Of a stretch of 64,000 nucleotides of DNA, positions 9,243 to 17,560 are shown piece after piece. Where the stretch lies: NCBI GenBank assembly GCA_902785755.1, contig CACZZO010000017.1, positions 24,803 to 88,802 on the forward strand, written 5' to 3'. The DNA comes from an uncultured Bacteroidia bacterium (GTDB lineage Bacteria > Bacteroidota > Bacteroidia > Bacteroidales > F082). How positions within the stretch are numbered: the stretch's first letter is position 1; each line of letters starts with the position of its first letter. The notes under the pieces are model-generated. The model was not told where the DNA came from, searched no databases, and worked only from the letters and a program-made list of their open reading frames with translations. A program made the translations under genes and the position numbers.

Positions 9243-9278
9243 ATTGCGCTGCAAAAATACGTATTTTTGCAGCGCAAT
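9243..9278. promoter_or_regulatory. 36-bp perfect palindrome with divergent -7 elements
   Basis: Bases 9243-9278 are a perfect palindrome centred at 9260/9261. Its two halves contain TATTTTTG on the plus strand (9262-9269) and on the minus strand (9252-9259). It therefore holds back-to-back promoters for the M16 peptidase gene and the outer-membrane protein/waaA operon. The symmetry beyond the -7 boxes (GCGCTGC / GCAGCGC) could be an operator. Confidence 0.7.
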
Positions 9279-9288
9279 TTATTGAGAA

Positions 9289-10524
9289 ATGTTGGAAAAC
9301 AAATATAACGAATCCGTTTTACCAAACGGAATCAGGCTGATACACAAACAGAAACAAGGCGAAATCGCCCATTTGGTGCTGATGGTGGAAACCGGCACCC
9401 GCGACGAGCAGGCGCAAGAGAACGGTCTTGCCCACTTCGTGGAGCACACCATCTTCAAAGGCACGCAAAACCGCAAGGCTTACCACATTTTGAGTTGCCT
9501 TGACAATGTGGGCGGCGACCTTAACGCCTTCACTACCAAGGAGGAAACCTGCCTTCAAGCTACTTTCCTGAAGCAGCACTACAGGCGCACCTTCGACCTT
9601 TTCGCCGACATCGCTTTCCGTTCCACTTTTCCTGAAAACGAGTTGGCCAAGGAGAAGGAAGTCATTTTGGACGAAATCAATTCCTACCTCGATTCGCCTT
9701 CGGATGAGATTTACGACCTCTATGAGGAGATGGTCTTCAAAGGACATCCGCTTTCACGCAACATATTGGGAACCACGGAGTTGGTGAAAGGCTACAAGCG
9801 TCAGGACATTCTTGACTTCATGGCGCACAACTACAGCACCGACCAAATGATTTTGGCTTCGGTCGGCAACATCAGTTTCAAGGAGTTTGAGCGGTTGGCC
9901 ATGACCTTTTTCGGTAGTCAGCCTGCACACCTTATTAATAGAAAGCGCGAAGTCTTCAAGGGCTACATTCCCACGGAGCGCACCTTGACGCGAAACAACC
10001 ACCTGAGCCACTGCATTATAGGCAACATTGCGCCCGAGTTTTGCAGCCCGCTACGAATGCCTATCGTAATGTTGAACAATGTATTGGGCGGCCCGGCAAT
10101 GAGCTCGCGCCTCGGGCTGAATATCCGCGAGAAATACGGCTTCGCTTATACTATCGAATCGCAATACACCGCCTATTCTGATGTCGGACTCATCAATGTC
10201 TATATGGCCGTCGACCCTGACTCGTTGGAAAAGGCCATTGGATTGGTTCACAAGGAATTGGAGAAACTTTGCATCCAAAAAATGGGCACTTTGCAACTGC
10301 ACCACGCCAAGCAGCAACTCATCGGTCAAGTCGCGCTGAGTTACGAAAGCGGAATGAACGAACTCCTGAGCGCAACTCGCTCCCTCATCATGGGCGAACC
10401 GATTGAATACATGGACGACATCATCCGCAAGGTGGAAGCCGTCACCGCCGAAGACATCTTGGAAGTGGCTAATCGGGTGTTTGAGAAAAAGCAACTAAGT
10501 CGGATTGTTTTCCAAGGAAACTAA
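9289..10524 (+). CDS. M16 family zinc metallopeptidase (insulinase-like)
   Basis: This 411-residue protein has the inverted zinc motif HFVEH at residues 49-53 (HxxEH), preceded by the family hallmark ENGLAHF. The later helix with Glu (EKEVILDEINSYLDSP) matches the third zinc ligand region. It has the two-domain layout of bacterial processing-peptidase-like M16 proteins (PqqL/YmxG type). No signal peptide is seen, so a cytoplasmic location is likely. Substrates are small peptides or unfolded segments in the family; the substrate here is unknown. The ATG lies 19 bases after the -7 box. The stop overlaps the purE stop on the other strand by four bases. Confidence 0.9.
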   Translation: MLENKYNESVLPNGIRLIHKQKQGEIAHLVLMVETGTRDEQAQENGLAHFVEHTIFKGTQNRKAYHILSCLDNVGGDLNAFTTKEETCLQATFLKQHYRRTFDLFADIAFRSTFPENELAKEKEVILDEINSYLDSPSDEIYDLYEEMVFKGHPLSRNILGTTELVKGYKRQDILDFMAHNYSTDQMILASVGNISFKEFERLAMTFFGSQPAHLINRKREVFKGYIPTERTLTRNNHLSHCIIGNIAPEFCSPLRMPIVMLNNVLGGPAMSSRLGLNIREKYGFAYTIESQYTAYSDVGLINVYMAVDPDSLEKAIGLVHKELEKLCIQKMGTLQLHHAKQQLIGQVALSYESGMNELLSATRSLIMGEPIEYMDDIIRKVEAVTAEDILEVANRVFEKKQLSRIVFQGN

Positions 10525-11027
10525 TTCGTCTTAAACCTATACTTCACTTCCTTCAGTTCGGCATTGGCCTTCGTGATTTTGTTCTTCAGATTTTCCTTGT
10601 AATTCAATACTTTGGCAGAGATTTGTGCATCGCCCAAGGCGAGCATTTCGGCAGCGAGGATGGCAGCGTTCAAGGCACCGTTCACGCCCACTGTAGCCAC
10701 GGGAATTCCAGGAGGCATTTGGATGATGGACAACATAGCGTCTAAGCCATCAAGCATACCTTTCACGGGTACGCCGATGACGGGCAAAGTCGTGTTGGCG
10801 GCAATCACGCCCGGCAAGGCGGCGGCCATGCCAGCGGCGGCGATAATCACTTTGATGCCACGACCTTGGGCTTCGCGGGCATAGGTTTCAACCTCGTGCG
10901 GTGTGCGGTGCGCGCTGAGGGCGTTCATCTCAAACGGGATTTCCATTTCGTCGAAGAACTGAGCGGCTTTTTCAAGAACGGGAAGGTCGCTGGTGCTTCC
11001 CATAATAATGCTTACTATTGGGGTCAT
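10521..11027 (-). CDS. purE: N5-carboxyaminoimidazole ribonucleotide mutase (PurE)
   Basis: PurE class I moves the carboxylate of N5-CAIR to C4 in de novo purine synthesis and works as a cytosolic octamer. The 168 residues include IIMGSTSDLPVLEKA at the N terminus (phosphate binding), SAHRTPHEV with the catalytic His, and AAGMAAALPGVIA followed by PVIGVPV, all family signatures. No purK is adjacent. The gene runs convergently into the M16 gene with a four-base overlap of stops. Confidence 0.95.
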   Translation of the reverse strand: MTPIVSIIMGSTSDLPVLEKAAQFFDEMEIPFEMNALSAHRTPHEVETYAREAQGRGIKVIIAAAGMAAALPGVIAANTTLPVIGVPVKGMLDGLDAMLSIIQMPPGIPVATVGVNGALNAAILAAEMLALGDAQISAKVLNYKENLKNKITKANAELKEVKYRFKTN

Positions 11028-11252
11028 AATTTTCTGATTTTTTTCACAATACCGTCAAAACTTGCAAACCCCTTTTGTTGCTTGGGAAAGTCGCCAACCG
11101 GCTTTTTCCCAGCGGCGAGGCGGTTGCCGAGCCGCATCCTTTCATAATTGAAGTTTTGCATTGTTTTGAGAGTTTTGTGATTAATTACTCCGCAAAAGTA
11201 GTTTTTTTTCAAATTCCCTAACATAGTATCTGAAAATTCCAACAAGATTATT

Positions 11253-11260
11253 TATTTTTG
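11253..11260 (+). promoter_or_regulatory. -7 element (TATTTTTG) of the restriction-modification operon
   Basis: TATTTTTG matches TAnnTTTG and lies 26 bases before the methyltransferase ATG. The surrounding DNA is AT-rich. Confidence 0.5.
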
Positions 11261-11286
11261 CATCAAATTAGATGTGAGTAAAGACA

Positions 11287-13050
11287 ATGCCAACTTCAGC
11301 AAAAGCAGCGAAAACCTATAAGATTCTCAGTATCAATTTTGAAGAATTTAGAGATGCTTACCAAGACGGCATCGTTCCAATCATTAAACCATTGGACTCA
11401 GATATTCAAGCTATTCATGGCTTAAACCCAGAAGCGCATGTGCTCATCGCTATTGTACCAATTAAAGACGCAGGAGATGTCTTGAAGCAATCGACAAAAA
11501 ACTATTGGACACGACCCAAATTTCCCAATACAATTGATTTAAAGCAAGTAGAGTATTTTGTCCCTTATATTAGTGGTAAGGGGATTCGAGACATTTATCA
11601 AGTCACAAAAATACATACAGGTACAAAAAAAGACTTAGTTCCTGAATGTGATGACGACCGTATGCGTTTAGTTTTTGAGGTAAAATTCCTAAAACAATTA
11701 TTCGATGACTTCAAACCTCACAATTTACAAATCTGGCATGCTTTTACCGATACTAGTATAAAGAGTTTGTTGCAAGTAAAACCCACAATCCGATTTGTAG
11801 ATTTGTTTGCTGGTATTGGTGGCATCAGATTAGGGCTTGAACAAGCCGCTAAAGATTTAGGCTATGAAACACACTGTGTTCTGACTTCCGAGATCAAGCC
11901 TACTGCCATAAAAGTGTTACGCCAAAATCATCCCCAAGAGGATATTTATGGCGATATTACACAAATAAAAGCTGATGGAATCCCGGATTTCGACATACTA
12001 TGTGCCGGATTTCCTTGCCAAGCATTCTCATTTGCTGGAAAAAGATTAGGATTTGAAGATACACGAGGCACATTGTTCTTTGATGTTGCTCGGATTTTAA
12101 AGGAAAAACACCCCAAGGGATTTATCTTAGAAAATGTGGAAGGGTTAGTGAGCCATGATAAAGGCAAAACTTTTAGTATTATTTTAGATACTCTGAACCA
12201 ACTTGGTTATAGAGTTTCGTATAGAATACTTAATTCAAAAGACTTTGGAGTTCCACAAGAGCGCAAACGTATTTATATCATTGGTTCTGAAAAAGAGACG
12301 GTATCTTTAGAGAATTTCCCTGTCACAAACAAAAAAGTTGGTATTATACTTGAAAAAGGGTTACAAACCTCAAAATCCAAGTTTGTGAAGCAACTGTTGT
12401 CAGTATATCCCCCAAAATCTTTGATTGGAAAGAAAATAAAGGATAAGCGTGGAGGCAAAGACAACATACACAGTTGGGATATGGAATTAAAAGGCAACAT
12501 TTCAACGAAACAAAAAGAGTTACTTAACAAACTATTGACAGAAAGACGTAAACATAAATGGGCAACTGATTATTACCACATTGACTGGATGGATGGTATG
12601 CCTCTAACAGTTGACATGATACGAGAGTTCTATAATGATCCCGATTTGGAAAATATGCTGTATGATTTGGTAGATAAGGGCTATTTAGTTTATGAACACC
12701 CAAAAAAACTAATCAAAGAAGGCACTACAACCAAACGCATTCCAGACCCTAGTCTTCCAAAAGGATATAACATTGTTGCCGGCAAATTGAGTTTCGAAGT
12801 CTCTGAAATATTAGATCCAAAGGGATACGCGCCAACTCTTGTTGCAATGGATATGCATCGTTTGCATGTTATTGATGGTGATGGGTTGCGTATGTTGACA
12901 TTAAAAGAAGGCAAACGATTGTTTGGCTATCCTGATAACTACAAAATGGATGTTCCTCTCAAAGAGGGATACGATTTGCTGGGTAACACAGTGGTCGTTC
13001 CTGTCATAAAAGCTGTAGCAACCCGATTGTTAGAAACATTAGAAAAATAA
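11287..13050 (+). CDS. DNA cytosine-5 methyltransferase with extra N-terminal domain
   Basis: This 587-residue enzyme methylates cytosine C5 using S-adenosylmethionine. Motif I is FVDLFAGIGGIRLG (about residue 170), motif IV holds the catalytic Cys in GFPCQAFSFAG (about 240), motif VI is ILENVEGL, motif VIII is PQERKRIYIIG, and motif X is LLGNTVVVPVI near the C terminus. The long segment between motifs VIII and IX is the target recognition domain. About 165 residues precede motif I, which is unusual. They contain YFVPYISGKGIRDIYQVTKI, which resembles a PUA/EVE-like reader fold (inference). It forms an operon with the gene at 13059. Codon use is distinctly AT-rich compared with neighbours, which points to horizontal transfer. 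Confidence 0.92.
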   Translation: MPTSAKAAKTYKILSINFEEFRDAYQDGIVPIIKPLDSDIQAIHGLNPEAHVLIAIVPIKDAGDVLKQSTKNYWTRPKFPNTIDLKQVEYFVPYISGKGIRDIYQVTKIHTGTKKDLVPECDDDRMRLVFEVKFLKQLFDDFKPHNLQIWHAFTDTSIKSLLQVKPTIRFVDLFAGIGGIRLGLEQAAKDLGYETHCVLTSEIKPTAIKVLRQNHPQEDIYGDITQIKADGIPDFDILCAGFPCQAFSFAGKRLGFEDTRGTLFFDVARILKEKHPKGFILENVEGLVSHDKGKTFSIILDTLNQLGYRVSYRILNSKDFGVPQERKRIYIIGSEKETVSLENFPVTNKKVGIILEKGLQTSKSKFVKQLLSVYPPKSLIGKKIKDKRGGKDNIHSWDMELKGNISTKQKELLNKLLTERRKHKWATDYYHIDWMDGMPLTVDMIREFYNDPDLENMLYDLVDKGYLVYEHPKKLIKEGTTTKRIPDPSLPKGYNIVAGKLSFEVSEILDPKGYAPTLVAMDMHRLHVIDGDGLRMLTLKEGKRLFGYPDNYKMDVPLKEGYDLLGNTVVVPVIKAVATRLLETLEK

Positions 13051-13058
13051 ATAAGAAT

Positions 13059-13775
13059 ATGAGAATCACGCCTAAACAATTATTCGAAAGGTTAAACAGG
13101 GACTTCCGCATCACAGAACAAACTGGCAATATTCAGTTTAATTTAGGAGATGTCAGCATTATCGTAAAACGCAGAGATGTTGTTGGTAATATCATGCAGG
13201 AATGGCTTGAAGGTTGGATGAGAAAGAATGACATTGAATATTCAGCTAATCCAAACACGCAAATGCCTCCCGACCTTTATCTTGACCCGGAAGACTTGAC
13301 TGATAGTTTACTTGAGGTAAAAGCGTTCAACTACGAAGCAACTCCAGCTTTTGATATTGCAGAGCCTGTCGCGTATCTTCAGGAATTGGAACGACATCCA
13401 TATATGCTCAACTCATACTATATTATTTTCGGCTATGTTATGAATGAGAATACAGGGACTGTGGTTATTAAAGATATGTGGCTCAAACATGTATGGGAAA
13501 TAACGGCTCCAGCAAAGAAGACCGCCATGTCCGTTGGTGGAAGTGCTCGTAAAATTCGCCCAACAAAATGGTATAATCTAACTACACGTTCAAAGAAGTT
13601 GTTCGAGTCAAAGGAAGACTATCTTTCGGCTTTCATTGAATTGCTTTACAAGCAACACCATGAAGTCGCTAAAGATTCAAAAGATAAAATCATTGCCTCT
13701 TACAAGAAGTTTTACAATGAAACTATCCGCATACAATGGTGGGATGATATAAAGGGGAAATACTTTGAAGAGTAA
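13059..13775 (+). CDS. Type II restriction endonuclease, probably NgoBV-like
   Basis: This is a 238-residue protein eight bases after the methyltransferase. It has a PD-(D/E)xK-like core: PDLYLD around residue 71, then LLEVKAF about 15 residues later, giving D...ExK. Together with its place behind a C5-methyltransferase this makes it the restriction partner. The overall pattern resembles the NgoBV family (reported specificity GGNNCC), but that assignment is from memory of the family and the target site is not established. It shares the AT-rich composition of the methyltransferase gene. No vsr or controller gene is present. Confidence 0.7.
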   Translation: MRITPKQLFERLNRDFRITEQTGNIQFNLGDVSIIVKRRDVVGNIMQEWLEGWMRKNDIEYSANPNTQMPPDLYLDPEDLTDSLLEVKAFNYEATPAFDIAEPVAYLQELERHPYMLNSYYIIFGYVMNENTGTVVIKDMWLKHVWEITAPAKKTAMSVGGSARKIRPTKWYNLTTRSKKLFESKEDYLSAFIELLYKQHHEVAKDSKDKIIASYKKFYNETIRIQWWDDIKGKYFEE

Positions 13776-13817
13776 GTATTATCAATTGACAATTATAAAA
13801 CAAACAACCCTCTGATA

Positions 13818-14357
13818 ATGAAAACAGTAAAAGTTTTAGACAAGGAGTTTGGGCTGTATATCCCCCAAGAAAAAATCGAGGCCGACATCCAAAAAGTGGC
13901 CGAACAAATCAACCGCGACTTGGACGGTTTGAACCCCATGTTCCTGGTAGTGCTCAACGGCGCGTTCATGTTTGCCTCCGAGCTGTTCAAGAGGCTGACC
14001 ATCCCGTGCGAGATCAGTTTCGTGAAACTCACCTCCTATTCGGGCACGGAGACCACCAACGTCGTGCGCGAACTCATCGGCCTCGACCACTCGCTTGACG
14101 GTCGCCATGTGGTCATCGTGGAGGACATCGTCGACACGGGTCACACCATGCGCTACACCATCAAGAAGCTCCGCGACCTGAAAGCCGCCGACGTGCGCAT
14201 CGCCACGCTGTTCTTCAAGCCCAACTCGTTCCAATACGACTATCCCATTGACTACAAGGGCATGGACATTGGCAACGACTTCATCGTGGGCTACGGCCTT
14301 GATTATGACCAACAAGGAAGAAATTTACCAGATATTTATAAAATTATTGAGCAGTAA
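13818..14357 (+). CDS. hpt: Hypoxanthine phosphoribosyltransferase
   Basis: Hpt converts hypoxanthine (and usually guanine) with PRPP to IMP/GMP in purine salvage. The 179 residues contain the PRPP-binding motif VVIVEDIVDTGHTM and the early LVVLNGAFMFASEL, with KLTSYSG in the flexible loop region, all as in the family. The GC-rich composition returns here, which marks the end of the AT-rich block. It lies upstream of adk; the two are separated by about 100 bases holding an inverted repeat. Confidence 0.93.
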   Translation: MKTVKVLDKEFGLYIPQEKIEADIQKVAEQINRDLDGLNPMFLVVLNGAFMFASELFKRLTIPCEISFVKLTSYSGTETTNVVRELIGLDHSLDGRHVVIVEDIVDTGHTMRYTIKKLRDLKAADVRIATLFFKPNSFQYDYPIDYKGMDIGNDFIVGYGLDYDQQGRNLPDIYKIIEQ

Positions 14358-14418
14358 GCTATAAGCAGTAAGCTATAAGCAACCACCGATTCCAAAACGA
14401 GCTTACTGCTTATGGCTT
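14356..14418. repeat. Inverted repeat between hpt and adk
   Basis: Arms 14356-14374 and 14400-14418 are 19 bp with one mismatch (AAGCTATAAGCAGTAAGCT against AGCTTACTGCTTATGGCTT). The left side also carries a tandem direct repeat of GCAGTAAGCTATAA. It begins over the hpt stop codon. No T tract follows, so it is a dispersed palindrome rather than a simple terminator. Confidence 0.75.
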
Positions 14419-14457
14419 AAAGCTTACAACCAATCAACGATTCAACAACAATATACC

Positions 14458-15027
14458 ATGCTAAACATCATATTATTCGGCCCTCCCGGGGCTGGCAAGG
14501 GAACCCAATCGCAGTTCTTGCGCGAAAAATACAACCTGACTTACATCTCGACGGGTGAAATCCTGCGCGAGGAAATCGCCGCCGAGAGCGAACTTGGCCT
14601 CCAAGTGAAGGAAATCATTGGCCGAGGCGGTCTTGTCTCCGACGAAATCGTGGCGAAAATCATCGAAAAGAAACTCTCCGACAATATGGATTCTGCTGGT
14701 TTCCTTTTCGACGGCTATCCACGCACGGTGCGCCAAGCCGAAATCCTTGAGGAAATGATGGAGAAATTCGATATGTCGCTGACGGGTGTTTTAAGCCTCG
14801 AAGTGCCTGAAGAACTGCTCATCGAGCGCATGTTGGAGCGCGGCAAGACCAGCGGTCGCGCCGATGACAACCTCGACTCCATCAAGCATCGCTTTGAGGA
14901 ATACTACGAGAAGACGCATCCCGTGACGGATTTCTATTTGGAGAGAGGTAACCTGCATCCAGTGAACGGCGTGGGCGAGATTCCGGAGATTTTCGAGCAC
15001 CTTTGCACGGTGATTGAGTCATTGTGA
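14458..15027 (+). CDS. adk: Adenylate kinase
   Basis: Adk interconverts ATP + AMP and 2 ADP. It has the P-loop GPPGAGKGTQ at residues 8-17, the AMP-binding YISTGEILR and the FDGYPRTVRQAE signature. At 189 residues it is the short form, with a reduced LID (RGKTSGRADDN) lacking zinc cysteines, as is usual in Bacteroidota. The leader (CAACAATATACC before the ATG) resembles the leader of gatE. The gene is followed by a long palindromic element at 15049. Confidence 0.95.
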   Translation: MLNIILFGPPGAGKGTQSQFLREKYNLTYISTGEILREEIAAESELGLQVKEIIGRGGLVSDEIVAKIIEKKLSDNMDSAGFLFDGYPRTVRQAEILEEMMEKFDMSLTGVLSLEVPEELLIERMLERGKTSGRADDNLDSIKHRFEEYYEKTHPVTDFYLERGNLHPVNGVGEIPEIFEHLCTVIESL

Positions 15028-15048
15028 ATTTCACGCTTATAATATTTT

Positions 15049-15159
15049 TCACGCAGAATCCGCAGAAATCGCAGAACCTGCCGGACGCTAATTTGTTGCC
15101 GCTTTGCGCTTCCCATAATTGACTTCGTCGAATCTGCGATTTCTGCGTATTCTGCGTGA
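15049..15159. repeat. Large palindromic repeat (family C), 27-bp arms
   Basis: Arms 15049-15075 and 15133-15159 are reverse complements over 27 bp with one mismatch (cores CGCAGAAATCGCAGA and TCTGCGATTTCTGCG). They enclose 57 bases. The element lies between the convergent adk and acyltransferase genes. Confidence 0.85.
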
Positions 15160-15164
15160 GATAA

Positions 15165-15827
15165 TTAGTGTTCCCAGCGGATGTCGCGTTTGAGGATAGC
15201 AGGCGGATTGCCGCCAATCACCTGATATTCGCCTGAAAAGTTCGATTTTACCATCGTTCCTGCCGCAACTACCGTATTGTCAGGCACTTCCGCACCTTTC
15301 AGTAATACACACTTGCAGCCTATCCAAACGTGATTGCCCACGATGATGGCCTTGTCGGGATTGATGCGCTCGTTTTCCTTATTATATAATGGATGTTCGT
15401 CGGTGTCCATCACGAGGATGTCCCAACTCAGCAGGCAGTCGCGCCCGAAACGGATTTCCTTGGCGCAGACGATGGTGCTTTCCGCCGTCATGTTGAAGTC
15501 TGCACCGAGGCTCAAATGTCCACGCACTGAGAGTTTTGAGCCATGCCCAATGCTCGCCTTGCCGCCGAAACTCACCGTTCCGCTCACTTGCCAGATGCCG
15601 CGTGAGCGTTTTCTGTCATAATGCCCCACATCGCCGAAGCCGATTTTCACCATTGCCGTTTCCACGTTTTCAGGCAGTTCCACCTTGCCGTGAAGCTCTC
15701 GCAAAAAGGTACGGTGCGACACAACAACGGGCAGTTTCAAGGCCGTTTTCAGCGGAAAATAATGCAGATTGAAGCGCAAGGTCTTCGGAATCGAGCGGAT
15801 GATGTTGAAGAAATCGAAAGCGGTCAT
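15165..15827 (-). CDS. Hexapeptide-repeat acyltransferase
   Basis: This 220-residue protein has left-handed beta-helix hexapeptide repeats (for example IGHGSKLSVRGHLSLGADF and AIIVGNHVWIGCKCVLLKGAEVPDNTVVAAGTMV), the fold of LbetaH acetyltransferases of the serine-acetyltransferase/maltose-acetyltransferase superfamily. The late NHVWIG and GTMVKS segments match the CoA-binding end of such enzymes. It probably O-acetylates a sugar in polysaccharide or LPS; the substrate is not readable. It stands alone, with its start at 15827 after an AT-rich upstream region. Confidence 0.82.
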   Translation of the reverse strand: MTAFDFFNIIRSIPKTLRFNLHYFPLKTALKLPVVVSHRTFLRELHGKVELPENVETAMVKIGFGDVGHYDRKRSRGIWQVSGTVSFGGKASIGHGSKLSVRGHLSLGADFNMTAESTIVCAKEIRFGRDCLLSWDILVMDTDEHPLYNKENERINPDKAIIVGNHVWIGCKCVLLKGAEVPDNTVVAAGTMVKSNFSGEYQVIGGNPPAILKRDIRWEH

Positions 15828-16008
15828 TGACGTTATATTGATTGGGCAAAAATAAAGTTTTTAAACATATAATTGCCATGAATTGAACATGAATTTTTCA
15901 ATAATAATCATGTGATTGACCATAAACCATCCTTGACCATTCGTGTCATTGAAAAAGAAAAAAAAACTTCTGAAATATAAAAAAATGACTTTGAATTGAA
16001 TAATTTTC

Positions 16009-16016
16009 TATTTTTG
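16009..16016 (+). promoter_or_regulatory. -7 element (TATTTTTG)
   Basis: TATTTTTG lies 24 bases before the ATG at 16040 and matches TAnnTTTG. The nearest TTG (15991-15993) is slightly too close for an ideal -33. Confidence 0.45.
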
Positions 16017-16039
16017 GCCTGTCAAAAAAACTCAGTACC

Positions 16040-17305
16040 ATGAAAAAGTTTACTCTATTCTTGCTGTTTTTCGGTATGGTTTTCATCCATCAGGCCATTG
16101 CCCAAGAACGCCAAATCATCCAAGGCTACTGCAAGGACGAAAACGGCAAAGCCATTGAGAATGTGAGTGTTTATGCACAAGATTCATTACTTGTTTCAGT
16201 GACAGATGAGAAGGGCCGCTTTACATACGGCTTTGCCAAAGCAGGCATGAAACTCCGCTTCGCCCACATGGTCTTTGAACAAACCTATTACACCATCAAC
16301 GAGAAGGACATCAACGGCAAGAACCTGACCATCAAGATGAAAACCAAAAGCCACGAATTGCTTGAAGTGGAAGTGACCGCCAATGCCCCTCACATCGTTT
16401 TCGACAATCCCGTGATGACCGTCATTGATTACACCATCCGCGAGGACGGTATCTATTTGATTGTGTATCGCCGCCGCAACTCCGCCCTGCTACACCTCTC
16501 ATTTGACGGAGACACGCTGCACGAAATGCCCATTTCATCACGCTACAAGTACCTCAACAAGGACGCTTTCGGCGACATCTACGCCCTCAACGACTACCAA
16601 GCCAGTCAGCTGGGATTCATTGAGTACGGAAACGGGAAGAAAGGCCAGATGAATTTCTATAACTCAATGTCACGCAAGACTTTCCAAGATAAATTCTCCA
16701 CCATTTTGGCCGCTATCGACAGCGTTTTTATTACGGGACGACATTTCTATTACAACAAAGAAATGGGCTATTACCGCCATCGTTTGGGCAGCGACGAAGA
16801 GCCTGAACTGCTCCATTACATCGTGGACGAAGAAGGCCGCGACGACATCTGGCTGCTAACGCATACAAGAGGCGGTATCGGTGCCAACTTTTGGGTCGCC
16901 GACCCGATTTATAACCCGATTTACGCCATTGACAACAAGTTCTATATCTTTGCCTACACCGACCACGAGACCATTGTCTTTGATGCGGCGGGCAACGAAT
17001 TGGAGCGCTATCCCCTCACCTTCCACGAATACCGCAAATGGAACGGCAAGATGGAACCCGACCGCCGCTGGAAACAAAAGATGATGGTGGACGCGGCACG
17101 GAAAGAATTCTATACTTTCTTCGTCACCGACGGCATCTATACCCTGAAGCGTATCGACCTGAAGACGGGCACCGTCACCTCCGTGATGGACCTCAGCGGC
17201 TATCCTTTTGCACAGAATTTGAGAATCCACGACGGGGTTTTGTATTTCATCTACCCGACGGGGATTAATAAAAGGAAGGCGTTGTATCAGGTGAGGATAG
17301 ATTAA
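16040..17305 (+). CDS. Secreted protein: carboxypeptidase-regulatory-like domain plus beta-propeller-like region
   Basis: This 421-residue protein has a signal peptide (MKKFTLFLLFFGMVFIHQAIAQ). An N-terminal domain follows of the carboxypeptidase-D regulatory-like type: GYCKDENGKAIENVSVYAQDS, then SVTDEKGRFTYGF and a beta strand with IKMKTKSHELLEVEV. That domain is common at the N terminus of Bacteroidota outer-membrane proteins. The rest (about residues 125-421) is beta-rich with repeated short blades (YLIVYRRRNSALLHLSFDG, KFYIFAYTDHETIVFDAAGNE, GVLYFIYPT), consistent with a six-bladed propeller. There is no T9SS domain and no barrel, so the location is probably periplasmic. It is a tandem paralogue of the next gene. 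Function unknown. Confidence 0.65.
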   Translation: MKKFTLFLLFFGMVFIHQAIAQERQIIQGYCKDENGKAIENVSVYAQDSLLVSVTDEKGRFTYGFAKAGMKLRFAHMVFEQTYYTINEKDINGKNLTIKMKTKSHELLEVEVTANAPHIVFDNPVMTVIDYTIREDGIYLIVYRRRNSALLHLSFDGDTLHEMPISSRYKYLNKDAFGDIYALNDYQASQLGFIEYGNGKKGQMNFYNSMSRKTFQDKFSTILAAIDSVFITGRHFYYNKEMGYYRHRLGSDEEPELLHYIVDEEGRDDIWLLTHTRGGIGANFWVADPIYNPIYAIDNKFYIFAYTDHETIVFDAAGNELERYPLTFHEYRKWNGKMEPDRRWKQKMMVDAARKEFYTFFVTDGIYTLKRIDLKTGTVTSVMDLSGYPFAQNLRIHDGVLYFIYPTGINKRKALYQVRID

Positions 17306-17560
17306 TCACAAAGAAACTTCCATAACCAGCAGGCCATCGGCGATGGGATGCATAGTTTGGAAATTTGTTTCATTTACACCGTTTCGTATTGATTTGTGTT
17401 GTTTGACCACACTTTTCCATAGGAAATAATGATTTTGCAAAAATAGGAAGTTTTTCTTTTCAACATATCTATTGCCGATTGTTTTTTTGCAACAATGGAA
17501 TGATTTTTGCAACATTTTAACCCATATTTGACAAGGTTTAACCCTCAAAAATCACGTTCT

